NCBI RefSeq assembly: GCF_003605475.1
Contig: NZ_RAHX01000001.1
Location: forward strand, 558,001-622,000
Source: Aurantiacibacter aquimixticola
GTDB lineage: Bacteria > Pseudomonadota > Alphaproteobacteria > Sphingomonadales > Sphingomonadaceae
Direction of reading: 5' to 3'
Length of the DNA: 64,000 nucleotides
The position numbers were made by a program, and so were the translations under genes. The number at the start of each line of letters is the position of its first letter. Position 1 is the stretch's first letter. Under the pieces are notes generated by a model. That model was given only the letters and a program-made list of their open reading frames with translations, was not told where the DNA came from and made no database searches. Of the stretch, positions 7,965 to 18,081 are shown in pieces.

Positions 7965-8987
7965 ATGAGCAACGCGATTGTCCCCACGCCCCCGGCGATC
8001 ACGCCGATCGAGATCGGTCCCCAGCGGATCGATTGCCCGGTCGTGCTCGCGCCGATGACGGGGGTGACGGACATGCCGTTCCGCACGCTGGTGCGCCGCT
8101 ACGGCTCGGGGCTCAATGTCACCGAGATGATCGCCAGCGAGGCCGCCATCCGCGAAACGCGCCAGTCGATCCAGAAAGCGCGCTGGCACGAGAGCGAGGA
8201 TCCGGTCTCGATGCAGCTGGTCGGTTGCGATCCGGACAGCATGGCCGACGCGGCGCGGCTTTCCGAAGACCAGGGCGCGGCGATCATCGACATCAATTTC
8301 GGCTGTCCGGTGCGCAAGGTCGTCGGCCAGATGGCGGGCAGCGCGCTGATGCGAGAGGTTCCGCTGGCGACGAAGCTGATGGAAGCAACCGTGAAGGCGG
8401 TCAGCGTTCCGGTCACCGTGAAGATGCGCATGGGGTGGGATCACGGCAGTCTCAACGCACCCGAACTGGCGCATATCGCCGAAGATCTGGGCGTAAAGCT
8501 AGTCACCGTTCACGGGCGCACGCGTAATCAGATGTACAAGGGCAGCGCCGACTGGTCCTTCATCCGCAGTGTGAAAGACGCGGTGGATATTCCCGTCATC
8601 GTCAATGGCGACATCTGTTCGATCGCCGATGCCGCCACGGCACTTGAACAATCGGGCGCGGGCGGGCTGATGATTGGGCGGGGTGCCTACGGCAAGCCGT
8701 GGCTGCTAGGCCAGGTCATGCACTGGTGGCGCACCGGCGAGGTGCTGGAAACGCCGAGCTTCGACGAGCAGTACGAGACCGTTGTCGAGCATTACAACGG
8801 CATGCTCGAGCATTACGGCGAGGATGTTGGTGTTAAGATCGCGCGCAAGCATCTTGGCTGGTACACGAAGGGGATGCACGGCAGTGCCGATTTCCGCAAT
8901 CACGTCAACACGATAGACGCTGCATCTCAGGTTCTGGGCGAACTGGAGCGCTTCTACGAACCGTTCCTGCGGCGACGCGCGGCGTGA
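7965..8987 (+). CDS. dusB: tRNA-dihydrouridine synthase (DusB/NifR3 type)
   Basis: This FMN enzyme reduces uridines in the tRNA D-loop. The 340-residue protein shows [14 protein letters not shown] at the N terminus and the catalytic-cysteine segment [12 protein letters not shown]. It also has [22 protein letters not shown] and the phosphate-binding NGDICS and [10 protein letters not shown]. It was historically called NifR3 because it heads ntrBC operons, exactly as here. I start at MSNAIVPTP (ATG at 7965); an upstream in-frame start at 7914 would add 17 residues without similarity and leave almost no space to the divergent ispDF start. The stop overlaps the ntrB GTG (GTGA). Confidence 0.95.
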   Translation: MSNAIVPTPPAITPIEIGPQRIDCPVVLAPMTGVTDMPFRTLVRRYGSGLNVTEMIASEAAIRETRQSIQKARWHESEDPVSMQLVGCDPDSMADAARLSEDQGAAIIDINFGCPVRKVVGQMAGSALMREVPLATKLMEATVKAVSVPVTVKMRMGWDHGSLNAPELAHIAEDLGVKLVTVHGRTRNQMYKGSADWSFIRSVKDAVDIPVIVNGDICSIADAATALEQSGAGGLMIGRGAYGKPWLLGQVMHWWRTGEVLETPSFDEQYETVVEHYNGMLEHYGEDVGVKIARKHLGWYTKGMHGSADFRNHVNTIDAASQVLGELERFYEPFLRRRAA

Positions 8988-10071
8988 GCGACACCGCGCC
9001 CGGTTCACACTCCAAGGCACCCGGCGCGCGAGACCAGATCGGTGGGCTAAGCTTCGCCCTGCTGCTGCTCGCGCCAGACCTCTCCGTGGTGGAAGCGAAC
9101 CCGGCGGCCGAAGATCTGCTAGGCATCAGCGCCGCGCGCCTGGCGGATCGCAGACTGCTGGACATTGTATCGATCGACGATGCGCGCACGCTGGAGGGAT
9201 TTGGCGATCCCGAGGCGCAACTTGTCGCGCGCGCGCTCGATCTCGGCGTGGGTGAGCGCGTGCTTCGCGTCAACCTCACCATTTCGCCGCTCGGCACGCA
9301 TCCAGGTTGGCGTATCGTGACGCTGTCCGATGCGGCCCAGGGCGAACGGTTCGAGGAACAGGCGCGTCGCCCGGCCTTGCGCGGCCCCGCGGTGCTTGCG
9401 CATGAGATCAAGAATCCGCTCTCCGCCATCCGCGGGGCGGCGCAGCTTCTGGCGAAGAAATCGGACGAAAGCGAGCTGAACCTTACCAGCCTGATCGCTG
9501 ACGAGGTGGACCGCATTGCAGCGCTGGTCGACCGGATGCAGCGATTGGGCCGAGAGCAGTCGGAGCCGGTCGCTCCGGTCAATCTTCATCACACAGTGCG
9601 GCGCGCGCTGGATACCGTCAGGCTCACCAGCCCCGAAACGCTGACGTGGCGCGAGGAGTTCGATCCGTCGCTTCCGCCGGTGCTCGCTAATGAAGGCGCG
9701 CTTGCGCAAGTGCTGGTCAATCTGCTGTCCAATGCGCGCGATGCCGCTTCGGAAATTGATGTGCCAGAAGTGATGGTGCGCACCCGCTTTGTCAGCGGCC
9801 TGGTGATGAACGTCATTCGCCTCGGCCGCCCTGTCAGATTGCCGATCGAGGTGCAGGTGAGCGACAATGGCGCGGGTCTCGATCCAGCGCTTGCGGACCA
9901 TATTTTCGAGCCATTCGTGTCGAGCAAGGCGAACGGGCAGGGCCTCGGCCTGGCGCTGGTGCAGAAGCTGGTACGCGATATGGACGGCCGGGTCAGCCAT
10001 GAACGGGACGAGCGCGCGGGCTGGACGCATTTTCGCGTGCATCTGCCGATGGCGACAAGGGAGGAGGCCGC

Positions 10072-10075
<4 letters not shown>
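8984..10075 (+). CDS. ntrB: Nitrogen-regulation sensor histidine kinase NtrB
   Basis: This 363-residue soluble kinase phosphorylates NtrC when nitrogen is short; in known systems its activity is set by PII protein. An N-terminal PAS-like domain (about residues 20-120) is followed by the H-box [19 protein letters not shown] with phospho-accepting His140. The ATPase motifs follow: N-box [11 protein letters not shown]1 VSDNGAGLD and G2 [13 protein letters not shown]. It has no membrane segment. It starts at a GTG overlapping the dus stop and ends in a GTGA overlap with ntrC, so the three genes are tightly coupled. Confidence 0.95.
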
Positions 10076-11463
<1,388 letters not shown>

Positions 11464-11484
11464 CCCCATGACGCCAGAATCCCC

Positions 11485-11513
11485 TTGCAAAAATGCAACA
11501 GGACCGTTGTAAC
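11485..11513 (+). promoter_or_regulatory. Candidate promoter for ntrY, overlapping a TTGCA-N4-TGCAA repeat
   Basis: In the 58-base ntrC-ntrY gap, TTGCAA (11485-11490) and TGTAAC (11508-11513) are separated by 17 bases. Each matches four of six sigma-70 consensus positions. The -35 lies inside the inverted repeat TTGCAAAAATGCAA (11485-11498), which could be an operator. The expected transcription start falls within a few bases of the ntrY GTG at 11522, and no ribosome-binding site precedes that GTG, so a leaderless mRNA is possible. Confidence 0.35.
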
Positions 11514-11521
11514 TCTGCACC

Positions 11522-13753
11522 GTGGCGACGACGCCGGTTCCTGGAGCGGAAATAACCGCAGCAAAGCGTTCGCGTTTCTGGCGCCGTGCGCAGCTGGCTG
11601 CGCGTCGTATGAACCTGTTCCTGTGGCTGGAAATCCTGTGCGCGATTACGCTGATCGTGATGGTGGCGACGGCCTATCTCGCCATCGCCCAGCGGGCCAA
11701 CAGCAACGATCTGATGCCGTCCGAACAGGCCGCAGTGCTGCTGCTCGGCACGCTGATCCCAGCGCTCGGCATCGTCGTCCTGTGGGGACGCAGGGTTGCG
11801 ATCCGCAGGGCAGGGGGCACCTCGGCGCGGCTGCACGTAAATCTGGTCTTTTTCTTCTCCCTGATCGCCGCCATTCCGACACTGTTCGTGGCGGTGTTTG
11901 CCTCGATCCTGTTTCAGTCGGGCGTGGAGTTCTGGTTTTCCGACAATTCACGGGGGATCATGGAGAATGCAAACGAACTTGCGGAGGGGTATTACGACGA
12001 AAATCTTCGCTATGTCGGTTACCACTCGGTCACCATGGCTGGCGATCTGCGCTTCTTTCTGCAGGACATGCCGATCACGAGCCCGGTATTCAACGAACAG
12101 TATGCCCTACAGGTATATCGAAGAGAGTTAAGCGATAGCGCCGTCCTCATCAGGGCACCCGATGGCGCATTTCGTATTCCGGCGATTGTCGATCCGCAGA
12201 ACGATTACGACCGTGACAGGGTCACGCCCGAAGATGTCGAGCGACTTTACGCTGGCGAAGCATTCGTTGTTCGATCGACACCGCAACGCATCGAAGCCGT
12301 CACACTGCTTGATCGCGATGCCGAGGCGTTCCTTTACATCGCGCGCAATGCTCAGGTGGGGCAGGCGCAACTGTACCAACAGGCTCAGAATGTCGTCAGC
12401 TCCTATGCGGACCTGACCCAGCGCGCTCGTGTCCTCCAGTTGCAATTCAACGTCGCGCTGTTCCTCGTCAGCCTCTTCCTCGTGGGCCTTGCCGTTTACG
12501 CCGCTCTACGCTTTGCCGACAGGCAGGTGAAACCGTTGACCGAGCTTGCGGACGCGGCGGGCGAAATCGGCAGCGGCAATTATGCAATGCGTGTATCCGG
12601 CCGGATCGGGAAGCAGGACGAGATCGGCCTTCTTGGTCGGGCCTTCAATCGCATGACGTCGCAGATCGAGCGGCAGACCGATGCGCTGCTCGGCGCCAAT
12701 CACCAGCTGGCAGAACGCCGCGCGTTCATGGAAGCGGTGCTCGAATCGATTACGGCGGGGATCGTGTCGCTCGATGGAGTGGGCCGGGTCCTGCTCATGA
12801 ACGGCGCCGCGCAGCGGCTGCTGCTCGACGGCGCGGAGGGCGCAGTGGTGGGGCAGGAGCTGGAAGCGGTATCGCCTGAAATCGCGCAGCTCGTTCGCGA
12901 CGGCGCGCAGAGCGAGATCGTGCAATTCAGCCGAAATGGCGAACTGGTGACACTCGCCGTGCAGCTGTCCCCAGCGACGGAAGGCATGGTGATCACGTTC
13001 GAGGACATCACCCGCCGTTTGCTCGACCAGCGCCAGGCCGCATGGTCCGACGTGGCGCGGCGCATCGCGCACGAGATCAAGAATCCGCTCACGCCCATTC
13101 AGTTGGCGACCGAGCGTCTCAAACGCCGCTATGGTCGCCAGATCGAGCAGGACACAGAGCTGTTCGACGAGCTGACCGGCACGATCATCCGGCAGGTGGG
13201 CGATCTTCGCAAGATGGTCGACGAATTCAGCAATTTCGCGCGGCTGCCCAAGCCCATCTTCCGACCGGAAGACCCCGTCGATCTGGTTCGCCAGGCGCTC
13301 TTCCTGCAAGAGGTCGCCAATCCGGACATCGCCTACGGTTTTTCGGCGGATGACGATATTGGCACGATCGAGTGCGACCGCCACCAGTTCGGCCAGGCGA
13401 TGACCAATGTGCTGAAGAACGCCGCCGAAGCGATCGAGACGCGCGAGCGCGATGCGCCCGCCGACTGGCGCGGCCGCATTGCGGTGACCGTCTCGGCGGA
13501 CGCGGACCATCTGCAGGTCGAAATCACCGACAATGGCAGCGGCCTGCCGAAGGGCGGGGTCAATGTGATCGAACCCTATGTGACGACGCGAGAGAAGGGC
13601 ACGGGGCTCGGCCTCGCCATCGTTCAGAAGATCGTCGAGGAGCATGGCGGCGAGCTGGCTTTCACCGGCATGAAGGAGGGCGGGACACGCGCGACACTGC
13701 GCTTCGCTCGCCATCCGGCACATCAAGACGGCAGCGGGGACGGGCAGGAATGA
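11522..13753 (+). CDS. ntrY: Membrane sensor histidine kinase NtrY
   Basis: NtrY partners NtrX and is linked in alphaproteobacteria to nitrogen, redox and cell-envelope control. The 743-residue sequence has two N-terminal membrane helices, a further hydrophobic pair around residues 100-130, a periplasmic sensor region (about 140-290) and another membrane helix near 310-330. A HAMP domain (DRQVKPLTELADAAGEI), a PAS domain (about 390-500) and the H-box [20 protein letters not shown] with His517 follow. The ATPase region contains NVLKNAAEAI, ITDNGSGLP and GTGLGLAIVQKIV. The start is GTG with no visible ribosome-binding site. ntrX follows after 20 bases. Confidence 0.95.
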   Translation: MATTPVPGAEITAAKRSRFWRRAQLAARRMNLFLWLEILCAITLIVMVATAYLAIAQRANSNDLMPSEQAAVLLLGTLIPALGIVVLWGRRVAIRRAGGTSARLHVNLVFFFSLIAAIPTLFVAVFASILFQSGVEFWFSDNSRGIMENANELAEGYYDENLRYVGYHSVTMAGDLRFFLQDMPITSPVFNEQYALQVYRRELSDSAVLIRAPDGAFRIPAIVDPQNDYDRDRVTPEDVERLYAGEAFVVRSTPQRIEAVTLLDRDAEAFLYIARNAQVGQAQLYQQAQNVVSSYADLTQRARVLQLQFNVALFLVSLFLVGLAVYAALRFADRQVKPLTELADAAGEIGSGNYAMRVSGRIGKQDEIGLLGRAFNRMTSQIERQTDALLGANHQLAERRAFMEAVLESITAGIVSLDGVGRVLLMNGAAQRLLLDGAEGAVVGQELEAVSPEIAQLVRDGAQSEIVQFSRNGELVTLAVQLSPATEGMVITFEDITRRLLDQRQAAWSDVARRIAHEIKNPLTPIQLATERLKRRYGRQIEQDTELFDELTGTIIRQVGDLRKMVDEFSNFARLPKPIFRPEDPVDLVRQALFLQEVANPDIAYGFSADDDIGTIECDRHQFGQAMTNVLKNAAEAIETRERDAPADWRGRIAVTVSADADHLQVEITDNGSGLPKGGVNVIEPYVTTREKGTGLGLAIVQKIVEEHGGELAFTGMKEGGTRATLRFARHPAHQDGSGDGQE

Positions 13754-13773
13754 CGAGAAAAGGGATATAACGA

Positions 13774-15159
13774 ATGGCACTCGACATCCTCGTGGTGGAC
13801 GACGAACGCGACATTCGCGACCTCGTGGCCGGAGTATTGAGCGACGAAGGCTATGAATGCCGCACGGCCGGCGACAGCGAGCGCGCGATCGCCATGGTCG
13901 ATGAACGCCGACCAAGCCTCGTGCTGCTCGATGTGTGGCTGCACGGTTCTCCGCGCGACGGGCTGGAAGTGCTCGATGCGATCAAGGCGCGCGAGCCCGG
14001 CCTGCCCGTCATCATCTTCTCCGGCCACGGTAATATCGACACGGCCGTCTCCGCCGTCAGCCGCGGAGCGATGGACTTCATCGAAAAGCCCTTTGAAGCG
14101 GAAAAATTGCTTCATCTGGTCGAGCGGGCGACCGAGACCGAACGTCTTCGCCGCGAGAACGAGCGACTGCGCGAGGGCATGTCCTCACCGGACGAATTCA
14201 CTGGGAACTCCTCCGCCATCAATACGGTGCGCGCCACGCTGAAGCGGGTGTCCAATACCGGCAGCCGAGTGCTGATCAGCGGGCCCGCCGGTGCCGGCAA
14301 GGAAGTCGCCGCACGATTGCTGCACGCCTGGAGCCCGCGTGCCGACAAGGCCTTCGTCACCGTCAATTCCGCGCGCATCACGCCCGAACGGTTCGAGCAC
14401 GAGCTGTTCGGCGAGGAAGCGGATGGCAAGCTGCTACGCCCCGGCCTGCTGGAGCTTGCCGATGGCGGCACGCTTTATCTCGATGAAGTGGCGGATATGC
14501 CCGAAAGCACACAGGCGCGCATCCTTCGGGTGCTGACCGATCAGAGCTTCGTGCGCGTGGGCGGCAACCGTCAGGTCGGGGTGGACGTCCGCGTCGTGTC
14601 GTCCACGGCGAAGGATTTGCAGGACGAGATTGCCGAGAGCCGCTTTCGCGAAGACCTGTATTATCGCCTCAACGTGGTGCCGATAGACATTCCACCGCTT
14701 TCGGATCGCCGGGACGACATTCCCGCTCTCGCCGAGCATTTCTTTACGCGATACGCGCGGGAACAAGGCCTCGTCCCGCCGGGCATCACGCCCGAAGCTA
14801 TGGCCGCTTTGCAAGCCTATGACTGGCCGGGAAATGTGCGACAATTCCGCAACGTGATGGAGCGCACCGTCATTCTCGCCCCGCGCGAGGAGTTCGAGAC
14901 GATCTCTCCCGACATGCTGCCGGAAGAAATAACGGGCGGCTCGTCCGACCCCGGCTCGGGCATGTCGACCCTGATGGGCGTCCCGCTTCGCGAAGCGCGC
15001 GAGAGTTTCGAGCGGGAATATCTGCGTATTCAGATCCGCCGGTTTTCGGGCAATATCTCGAAGACCGCAGGCTTCATCGGGATGGAGCGCTCCGCACTGC
15101 ACCGCAAGCTCAAGCTGCTCGGGATGAACGACCGCAACGGCGCTGCGGACAAGGACTAA
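13774..15159 (+). CDS. ntrX: Response regulator NtrX, lacking the sigma-54 GAFTGA loop
   Basis: This 461-residue NtrC-family regulator is the partner of NtrY. The receiver domain has Asp53 (VLLDVWLHG) and the KPF motif. The AAA+ domain keeps Walker A GPAGAGKE (170-177) and Walker B GGTLYLDEVAD. Where sigma-54 activators carry GAFTGA, this protein reads LFGEEADGKLLRPGLLEL, so the contact loop is missing and it probably acts as a conventional DNA-binding regulator rather than an RpoN activator. The same loss is known in other alphaproteobacterial NtrX proteins. The C terminus is a Fis-type helix-turn-helix (ISKTAGFIGMERSALHRKL). Confidence 0.94.
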   Translation: MALDILVVDDERDIRDLVAGVLSDEGYECRTAGDSERAIAMVDERRPSLVLLDVWLHGSPRDGLEVLDAIKAREPGLPVIIFSGHGNIDTAVSAVSRGAMDFIEKPFEAEKLLHLVERATETERLRRENERLREGMSSPDEFTGNSSAINTVRATLKRVSNTGSRVLISGPAGAGKEVAARLLHAWSPRADKAFVTVNSARITPERFEHELFGEEADGKLLRPGLLELADGGTLYLDEVADMPESTQARILRVLTDQSFVRVGGNRQVGVDVRVVSSTAKDLQDEIAESRFREDLYYRLNVVPIDIPPLSDRRDDIPALAEHFFTRYAREQGLVPPGITPEAMAALQAYDWPGNVRQFRNVMERTVILAPREEFETISPDMLPEEITGGSSDPGSGMSTLMGVPLREARESFEREYLRIQIRRFSGNISKTAGFIGMERSALHRKLKLLGMNDRNGAADKD

Positions 15160-15192
15160 AGTCCAAGGTAGCGAGGGAAACCTTTCGCCACC

Positions 15193-15220
15193 TCGAAACT
15201 TTCATCAGGGACACTATATT
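15193..15220 (+). promoter_or_regulatory. Candidate sigma-70 promoter for hfq
   Basis: TCGAAA (15193-15198, four of six -35 positions) and TATATT (15215-15220) are spaced 16 bases apart in the ntrX-hfq gap. The -10 is the only AT-rich hexamer in this GC-rich gap. Transcription would start near 15227, giving a leader of about 85 bases. Confidence 0.4.
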
Positions 15221-15269
15221 CGCATTTGCACAATGCGGCCGGTGACACGCGACCCGATCCGGCCAGATT

Positions 15270-15289
15270 GCCGCAGCGCGACCTGCGGC
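15270..15289 (+). promoter_or_regulatory. Hairpin in the hfq leader
   Basis: A perfect 7-base-pair stem, GCCGCAG and CTGCGGC, encloses a 6-base loop. It ends 23 bases before the hfq ATG and just upstream of the ribosome-binding region (ACAGGA twice between 15295 and 15312). No U-run follows, so it is not a terminator. A role in translation control or mRNA stability is possible but unproven. Confidence 0.4.
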
Positions 15290-15312
15290 CAAGAACAGGA
15301 CGGATACAGGAC

Positions 15313-15909
15313 ATGAGCAAAGGCACGCTTTCAGCGCGACCCCGCCCCCAGCCAGGCCCAGCGGATGCGCCCGCGAAGGGGCGTGGCAATGCTCCCAAGA
15401 GCGGCAATTTGCAGGACTTGTTCCTCAATAACCTGCGGCGTGAAAAAATGCCTGTCACCATGTTCCTGGTGAAAGGCGTGAAGTTGCAGGGTATTGTGAC
15501 CTGGTTCGACAATTTCTCGATCCTGTTGCGTCGCGATGGCCAATCGCAGCTCGTCTACAAACACGCCATTTCCACGATCATGCCAAGTCAGCCTGTCGAC
15601 GCGGATGAGTTCGACACAGGCTTCGATGGAAATCGCAAGCAACGGCTTTTGCAGGATATTTTCCTTACGCGCGTACGCGAGGCCGCGGTCCAGGTGACGA
15701 TGTTCCTGGTCAATGGCGTAATGTTGCAGGGCCGCATCGCCGCATACGATCTGTTCTGCATGCTGCTGGAACGCGATGGCTATGTCCAGTTGGCGTACAA
15801 ACACGCCGTTTCGACCATCCAGCCAGCCACACATGTCGACCTAAGCGACGGTATCGATGACGATGACGCATCGCTGAAAGCCGACGCCGACGAAGGTGAT
15901 GACGACTGA
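15313..15909 (+). CDS. hfq: Tandem (two-domain) RNA chaperone Hfq
   Basis: Hfq normally has about 70-100 residues and one Sm domain that assembles into a hexamer pairing small RNAs with mRNAs. This 198-residue protein carries two complete Hfq domains, about residues 32-91 and 112-171. Each has the Sm1-type stretch ([11 protein letters not shown] and [11 protein letters not shown]) and the Hfq signature YKHAxST at 82 and 162, exactly 80 residues apart. The domains have diverged considerably, which argues for an old fusion. The N-terminal 30 residues are basic and Pro/Gly-rich, and the tail is strongly acidic. Three chains would complete a six-domain ring. I start at the ATG at 15313, preceded by ACAGGAC. 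The gene lies between ntrX and hflX, the usual alphaproteobacterial place. Confidence 0.95.
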   Translation: MSKGTLSARPRPQPGPADAPAKGRGNAPKSGNLQDLFLNNLRREKMPVTMFLVKGVKLQGIVTWFDNFSILLRRDGQSQLVYKHAISTIMPSQPVDADEFDTGFDGNRKQRLLQDIFLTRVREAAVQVTMFLVNGVMLQGRIAAYDLFCMLLERDGYVQLAYKHAVSTIQPATHVDLSDGIDDDDASLKADADEGDDD

Positions 15910-15962
15910 TTGTCGATGACGACATCGAAGGCGAAGTAACGCGCGGCGCGCGGGCACTCGTC

Positions 15963-17234
15963 GTGTGTCCAGAAATCCGGGGCGTGCGCAGCGGGGAAGA
16001 CCCCGAAGCGCGGCTTGAGGAGGCGAGGGGGCTTGCGCTGGCAATCGGCATCGTCGTGGCGCACTCCTACACTCTCAACGTGCGCGACATGAAGCCGAAC
16101 ACGCTATTCGGTGAAGGGCAGGTTCGCAACATCGCGACCGACTGCGAATTGCACGAAGCCGAACTCGTCATCGTCGACGGTGCCCTTACGCCGATCCAGC
16201 AGCGCAATCTTGAAGAGAAGATCGGCCGCAAGGTCATCGACCGCACCGGGCTGATCCTCGAGATTTTCGGCGAACGTGCAGCGACGGCGGAGGGTCGATT
16301 GCAGGTCGAACTCGCCCATCTGGATTATCAGCAAAGTCGGCTCGTCCGAAGCTGGACTCACCTCGAGCGGCAGCGTGGCGGTTTCGGCTTCCTGGGTGGA
16401 CCCGGCGAAACGCAGATCGAGGCCGACCGCCGCATGATCCGCGACCGGATGGCGAAGCTTCGCCGCGAACTGGAGCAGGTTCGTAAGACGCGGGAATTGC
16501 ATCGCAAGAGGCGGGGCAGGGCACCTTGGCCGGTCGTTGCGCTGGTTGGATACACCAATGCCGGAAAATCGACGCTTTTCAATCGGATGACCGGCGCAGA
16601 CGTGATGGCGGAGGACCTGCTGTTCGCGACGCTCGATCCCACCATGCGCGCCCTTTCGCTGCCCGGCGTGGAGAAGGCAATCCTGTCAGACACGGTGGGT
16701 TTTATTTCGGACCTGCCGACCCAGCTCGTCGCGGCATTTCGCGCCACGCTGGAAGAAGTGACCGCAGCCGATATTGTGCTGCACGTCCGCGACATCGCCA
16801 ATCCCGACAGCGCGCAACAGAAACGCGAGGTACTGAACGTGCTCGCCGAGCTCGGCGTGGTGGACGAACTGGGGGAGGGCGTGGATGCTCCTGTGCTGGA
16901 GGTCTGGAACAAGTGGGATCTCCTGAGCGAGGAACGCCGCGATGACCTGGCGGCGGTTGCGCAGAGCGACGATACCATCATCGCGATCTCCGCAACCACC
17001 GGTAGCGGGGTCGATGCGCTGCAGGAAAAGCTCGGCGCTGTTCTGACCGCTGGAGCCAAGACCTATTCATTGCTGCTTCCTGCCAGCGATGGGGCCCGGA
17101 TCGCGTGGTTGCACGCGCATGGAGAGGTGCTGGCCGAACAGCAGGTGGATGCCGAAGGGAGTGCGCCGCAAAGGCGGGTCGAGGTCAGGCTAACCGAGAA
17201 GGAATTCGGGCGTTTCGAGGCACTTGACGCTTAG
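15963..17234 (+). CDS. hflX: Ribosome-associated GTPase HflX
   Basis: HflX binds and rescues stalled ribosomes under stress. The protein has the N-terminal HflX domain with the GEGQ motif (NTLFGEGQVRNIA) and the GGPGETQIEADRR stretch. The G domain has G1 GYTNAGKST, a G2 region (DLLFATLDPTMR), G3 DTVGF and G4 NKWD. Residues upstream of the GTG at 15963 still read like protein: in-frame codons from 15903 give [20 protein letters not shown]. The true start may therefore be the ATT at 15909, which overlaps the hfq stop, or the CTG at 15906. No ATG, GTG or TTG exists in frame before 15963, and no ribosome-binding site precedes that GTG. The 3' end overlaps convergent mazG by four bases. Confidence 0.94.
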   Translation: MCPEIRGVRSGEDPEARLEEARGLALAIGIVVAHSYTLNVRDMKPNTLFGEGQVRNIATDCELHEAELVIVDGALTPIQQRNLEEKIGRKVIDRTGLILEIFGERAATAEGRLQVELAHLDYQQSRLVRSWTHLERQRGGFGFLGGPGETQIEADRRMIRDRMAKLRRELEQVRKTRELHRKRRGRAPWPVVALVGYTNAGKSTLFNRMTGADVMAEDLLFATLDPTMRALSLPGVEKAILSDTVGFISDLPTQLVAAFRATLEEVTAADIVLHVRDIANPDSAQQKREVLNVLAELGVVDELGEGVDAPVLEVWNKWDLLSEERRDDLAAVAQSDDTIIAISATTGSGVDALQEKLGAVLTAGAKTYSLLLPASDGARIAWLHAHGEVLAEQQVDAEGSAPQRRVEVRLTEKEFGRFEALDA

Positions 17235-17983
17235 ACTTCGGACGCTTTGACACCTTGCCATAGCGCCTCTTGCGCTTCCAGATCCAGCTCCGCGAATCCG
17301 CCTCCGGCCAGATCTTCCATGGCGCGGTAGCGACGTTCGAACTTCGCATTGGCTGCACGTAATGCGTCCTCCGGCGCGATGCCGTAAGCTCGAACGAGAT
17401 TGACGGCTGCGAATAGCAGATCGCCGGCTTCTTCGAACTGCTTGGCGTCGGGCGCATCGCGGAGCTCCGCCATTTCTTCCGCCAGCTTTTCTGCCGGACC
17501 GTCTCGATCGGGCCAGTCGAAACCGTCGCGAGCGGCGCGCTTCTGCAGCTTTTGTGCGCGCATCAGTGCCGGCAGAGCGCTGGCCACGCCGTCCATGGCG
17601 CTGTCAGCTCCACCTGACACCCGCTCGGCGGCCTTGATATCTTCCCACCGTTTGCCGTCCATCTCACCGCCTTCATCGCCGAAGATGTGCGGATGACGCG
17701 TCTCCATCTTGTCCGCGATGGCCGTGGCGACGTCTGCGAAAGAGAAATGGCCGGCTTCCTCGGCCATGCGGGCGTGGAACACGACCTGGAGAAGCAGATC
17801 GCCAAGCTCTCCGCGCAGATCGTCCATATCGCCGCGCTCGATGGCGTCGGCGACCTCGTAAGCTTCCTCGATAGTATATGGCGCGATTGTTTCGAATGTC
17901 TGCGCGACATCCCATTCGCAGCCGCGCTCTGGATCGCGCAGGCGCGCCATGATGCCCAAGAGACGATCGAGTTGATTGATCAT
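17231..17983 (-). CDS. mazG: Nucleoside triphosphate pyrophosphohydrolase MazG
   Basis: MazG hydrolyses NTPs and dNTPs to monophosphates, cleansing pools and affecting ppGpp levels. The 250-residue protein contains the two MazG repeats. The N-terminal one has WDVAQTFETIAPYTIEEAYE and the helix GELGDLLLQVVFHARMAEE with its metal-binding ExxxD pattern. The C-terminal one is EKLAEEMAELRD followed by EEAGDLLFAAVNLVRAYG. Full length matches the E. coli enzyme (about 263 residues). The upstream 98 bases are unusually AT-rich and contain palindromes described separately. Confidence 0.95.
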   Translation of the reverse strand: MINQLDRLLGIMARLRDPERGCEWDVAQTFETIAPYTIEEAYEVADAIERGDMDDLRGELGDLLLQVVFHARMAEEAGHFSFADVATAIADKMETRHPHIFGDEGGEMDGKRWEDIKAAERVSGGADSAMDGVASALPALMRAQKLQKRAARDGFDWPDRDGPAEKLAEEMAELRDAPDAKQFEEAGDLLFAAVNLVRAYGIAPEDALRAANAKFERRYRAMEDLAGGGFAELDLEAQEALWQGVKASEV

Positions 17984-18033
17984 GCGGTAGGGCAGCCGGT
18001 TCGATCCGTCGCTAAGTCACGAACGCAAGGATG

Positions 18034-18065
18034 ATAATATATATTATGTAAAATATAACATGTTA
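18034..18065. promoter_or_regulatory. AT-rich double palindrome upstream of mazG
   Basis: Two perfect palindromes lie close together, ATAATATATATTAT (18034-18047) and TAACATGTTA (18056-18065). They sit between mazG and the 58-residue membrane-protein gene, both on the minus strand. The stretch is the most AT-rich in its neighbourhood. It is placed where the mazG promoter should be and could hold a -10 element, an operator or a protein-binding site; I cannot tell which. Confidence 0.4.
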
Positions 18066-18081
18066 CGTTTGGAGCGATCAT

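Noticed and set aside
12506..13915. 469-codon open frame on the minus strand
   Set aside because: Antisense of ntrY; the forward strand has all kinase motifs.
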